NCBI GenBank assembly: GCA_910583525.1
Contig: CAJTXL010000001.1
Coordinates: forward strand, 124,001-188,000
DNA from: an uncultured Muribaculaceae bacterium
GTDB lineage: Bacteria > Bacteroidota > Bacteroidia > Bacteroidales > Muribaculaceae
Length of the DNA: 64,000 bases
Direction: 5' to 3'
Numbering within the stretch: the first letter of the stretch is position 1; every line of letters starts with the position of its first letter. Of the stretch, positions 61,630 through 64,000 are shown piece by piece. The position numbers and the translations under genes are program-made. The notes under the pieces were generated by a model. It worked only from the letters and a program-made list of their open reading frames with translations. It was not told the DNA's origin and searched no databases.

Positions 61630-61648
61630 GAACTGAAAGAATTCTATT

Positions 61649-63478
61649 ATGAAACTAAAATATTGGATCCTATCATCTATCGTGGCGTTAGGCGGCCTCA
61701 CCTCTTGCTCTGATGTGCTCGATGTCGCCCCCGACGGCACACTGACGATGGACGAAGTCTTCCAGGACCCGGTCAAAGTCGGGGCATTCCTCAATTCATG
61801 CTATGCCAACCTGCCGCTCAAGAGCTATTTCTATTGGGGATGGGAAGCAGCACCCACTGCTTTGAGCGATGAAGGCTGGAGCAACTGGGACGGAACAAAC
61901 AACACCTCATCCAGCAAAATCTATTCGGGCGACGTATCGGCTTCGAGCCACTCGCTACGCGACGGCTGGTCGGGCAACGACGATTGGCGCACCAACAAAT
62001 ACTGGAGCCGCTATTGGGAACAGATACGCCTGTGCAACCTCTTTCTCGAACGCATCGACAATGCCGCTGTGAACAGCGAGACCGACCGTGACCGCTGGCG
62101 CGCCGAAGCGCATGTCCTCCGCGCATATTTCTACTCTGAGCTTGTAAAATGGTTCGGCAGAGTGCCCATACTCCGCAAATCGATAGAGTTCAACGCCGAT
62201 TTCTCAAAAATGAAACGCGAATCGGTTTACGAGGTGGCTAAATTCATCGAAGAAGACTGCGACATGGCAATCTACTCCGAAAGCCTGCCTTGGCGCATAA
62301 CATCGACCTCGGAAGCCGTACGCGTAACCAAGGCCATAGCATGGACAATAAAATCGAAAATGCTCCTATTTGCCGCCAGTCCGCTTTTCAACGACGGCGC
62401 CGACCATTGGGAAGAGGCATACGAATGCAACCGTGCCGCCGTACGCGAGCTGAAAGCCAACGGTTACGAACTGTTCACCGTATGCACCGACCCCAATACT
62501 TTCGGAACCGGCGACGCGGCCAATCTGCGTCAGCTCATCAACACATCGGCCGACTATAGCGCCAGTCCTCGCGACAAGGAAACCATCTGGCAACAATACG
62601 GCATGACCTGCTTCGTGTGGCACATAGGCTACATAGGCAGCGGCTTCGACGGCACATACTCTGCCGGTATAAGCCCCACACAGGAGCTTGTCGATGCTTT
62701 CAATACACTCGATGGCGAACCCGTGCTTGACCTGAGCAAGCCGTATGACGACGAAAACCATCTACGGCCCAACTTCAACAGCAAGAGCCAATACGACGAA
62801 CAAGACCCTTATGCCAACCGTGACCCACGTCTCGACGAGACTGTTCTCCACAACGGGTCAACACTATACTATCAAGGCACACGACGCACCGTCGAAACTT
62901 TTGAAGGCGGCAAAAATGCCATCAACCTCACATCGAGCATCGACGACTACACACGTACAGGCTACTACCACTGCAAGTTCGTGCAGCCGGGTGCCAGCGC
63001 AGGCGTCGGATATGAAGTGCAGACACCGGGATGGAAATATTTCCGTCTGGCCGAAGTGCTCCTCAACTACGCCGAGGCAGCGGCCGAAGCCGGCCATCTC
63101 ACCGACGCGAAGAATGCCGTCGACGAAGTGCGCCGCCGTGTCAACATGCCGGTCTTGCCGGGCGGACTGTCGAAAGACGAGATGATACTCCGCGTACGCA
63201 ACGAGCGCCAGGTTGAGCTTGCATGGGAAGAATGCCGCTATTTCGACCTCCGCCGCTGGCAGACGCCCGACGGTAATCTCTACGACACATGCCGCTGGCT
63301 CACCGGCCTCAAACCTGTCAAGCAGACCGACGGCAGCTATCGCTACGAGCGCTACAACATCTGGACAAAGCCGCGCGGCGGCGCCGAAGCACGCGACAAA
63401 CTTCTTCCACTCCCTGTCGACGAAGTATCGCGCCTCGAAGCCATCACAGGCGACGTTTGGCAAAATCCCGGATGGTAA
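61649..63478 (+). CDS. SusD-family outer-membrane lipoprotein (third PUL)
   Basis: This 609-residue lipoprotein has its lipobox LTSC at Cys20 followed by SDVLD. It has the SusD helical scaffold (AEAHVLRAYFYSELVKWFGR) and the conserved C-terminal NERQVELAWEECRYFDLRRW block, then LPLPVDEV. It forms the surface lid for the SusC encoded 19 bases upstream. A second SusC-like gene starts 27 bases downstream, so two uptake systems may share one operon. Confidence 0.96.
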   Translation: MKLKYWILSSIVALGGLTSCSDVLDVAPDGTLTMDEVFQDPVKVGAFLNSCYANLPLKSYFYWGWEAAPTALSDEGWSNWDGTNNTSSSKIYSGDVSASSHSLRDGWSGNDDWRTNKYWSRYWEQIRLCNLFLERIDNAAVNSETDRDRWRAEAHVLRAYFYSELVKWFGRVPILRKSIEFNADFSKMKRESVYEVAKFIEEDCDMAIYSESLPWRITSTSEAVRVTKAIAWTIKSKMLLFAASPLFNDGADHWEEAYECNRAAVRELKANGYELFTVCTDPNTFGTGDAANLRQLINTSADYSASPRDKETIWQQYGMTCFVWHIGYIGSGFDGTYSAGISPTQELVDAFNTLDGEPVLDLSKPYDDENHLRPNFNSKSQYDEQDPYANRDPRLDETVLHNGSTLYYQGTRRTVETFEGGKNAINLTSSIDDYTRTGYYHCKFVQPGASAGVGYEVQTPGWKYFRLAEVLLNYAEAAAEAGHLTDAKNAVDEVRRRVNMPVLPGGLSKDEMILRVRNERQVELAWEECRYFDLRRWQTPDGNLYDTCRWLTGLKPVKQTDGSYRYERYNIWTKPRGGAEARDKLLPLPVDEVSRLEAITGDVWQNPGW

Positions 63479-63505
63479 TAATGGTCTAATCTGAATTATC
63501 GACTT

Positions 63506-64000
63506 ATGAACAAACTTCAATATAAAATATCTGTGTGCGCAATGTGCGCCGGCCTTGCAATGCCGGCGGCCGCAGAACCGCAGAAAACGGATACCTTATC
63601 CCGGGCAAAAACGGCGCAAGAAGAACTCGTCGACCTGGGGTATATAAGCATGCCGCGAAAAGCAGTCACCGGCTCGGTGTCGATAGTCACGGGCACGGAG
63701 CTTGAACGGACTCCCGACGCAAGCCTGCCAAAAACATTTTCGGGACGCCTCAACGGGCTGACCACACAGGAGCACAACAACGAACTTTCGCGCGGAGGCT
63801 TCTCAACTGAAGACATGGGTCTGTCGTGGTGGATTCGCGGCGCATCCACAATCAACGGCACCACGCCGATGATAATCCTCGACGGCATCCCCTGCCCCAA
63901 CACCAACTACGTGTATATTTCGCCGGAGGAAATTGAATCCGTCACCTTGCTGAAAGACGCGGCCACGCTCTCCATCTACGGCATGCAGGGTGCCGGAGGC
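63506..64000 (+). CDS. Second SusC-like TonB-dependent receptor, N-terminal part (runs off window)
   Basis: The frame begins at the ATG of MNKLQYKISVCAMCAGL and stays open to the window end (165 codons). A signal peptide ending PAAAEP is followed at once by a plug domain (GYISMPRKAVTGSVSIVTG, WWIRGASTINGTTPMIILDG, and VTLLKDAATLSIYGMQGAGG). The carboxypeptidase-regulatory-like domain that precedes the plug in the other three SusC proteins here is missing. This smaller receptor type often pairs with its own SusD-like protein, which would lie beyond the window. Confidence 0.88.
   Translation, partial: MNKLQYKISVCAMCAGLAMPAAAEPQKTDTLSRAKTAQEELVDLGYISMPRKAVTGSVSIVTGTELERTPDASLPKTFSGRLNGLTTQEHNNELSRGGFSTEDMGLSWWIRGASTINGTTPMIILDGIPCPNTNYVYISPEEIESVTLLKDAATLSIYGMQGAGG

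Overview
The window is chromosomal DNA from a member of the Bacteroidales. The evidence is tandem SusC/SusD pairs, hybrid two-component systems (HTCS), acidic surface-lipoprotein signals, TAnnTTTG-type -7 promoter boxes and a NagB-LmbE fusion protein. The moderate GC content and the gene set resemble the Muribaculaceae of the gut, but that family-level placement is an impression and was not tested. No rRNA, tRNA, CRISPR array, transposase or integrase was found.

Layout. (1) 1-10.8 kb is a polysaccharide utilization locus (PUL): the C-terminal part of an HTCS, SusC, SusD, a surface lipoprotein, a ROK sugar kinase and a GH2 enzyme whose Asp/Glu pair points to exo-beta-glucosaminidase. (2) 10.8-26.7 kb is a fructan (levan/inulin-type) PUL. 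A leftward operon (periplasmic GH32, MFS sugar importer, PfkB fructokinase) diverges from an HTCS with a periplasmic-binding-protein sensor. The HTCS is followed by SusC, SusD, a DUF4960-like lipoprotein, a surface GH32 and a secreted binding-type protein broken by an in-frame TAG. Two near-identical palindromes sit at almost the same distance from the two -7 boxes and are probably the HTCS operators. (3) 26.7-31 kb is a metal-homeostasis group: a CDF exporter, a Fur/Zur-type regulator, YbaK-like and GNAT proteins, and a permease-HMA fusion with an HMA-AraC regulator. (4) 31-36.9 kb is a visibly AT-rich island of nine tightly packed leftward genes, mostly small membrane proteins. It includes a 95-residue protein resembling only the N-terminal nucleotide-binding half of FtsZ. 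The genes are preceded by a roughly 190-bp imperfect palindrome. This is the best candidate for an undescribed system. (5) 36.9-48 kb is housekeeping: NagB-LmbE, the agmatine-to-putrescine pair, a sodium:amino-acid symporter, Lgt, a TPR protein, a CBS-domain membrane protein and D-Ala-D-Ala ligase. (6) 48-64 kb is a third PUL: an AraC regulator, a GH127 beta-L-arabinofuranosidase, a GH2 beta-galactosidase-like enzyme, a repeat-rich surface glycan-binding lipoprotein, a DUF5722-like hydrolase, SusC, SusD and the start of a second SusC-like receptor cut by the window end.

How the genes work together. In each PUL, surface lipoproteins and surface hydrolases would bind and cut the glycan, SusC/SusD would import oligosaccharides, and periplasmic exo-enzymes would release monosaccharides. 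An inner-membrane importer and a kinase then feed the sugar to glycolysis; this chain is most complete for fructose. PUL 3 should act on an arabinose/galactose-containing plant glycan, judged from its enzyme families only.
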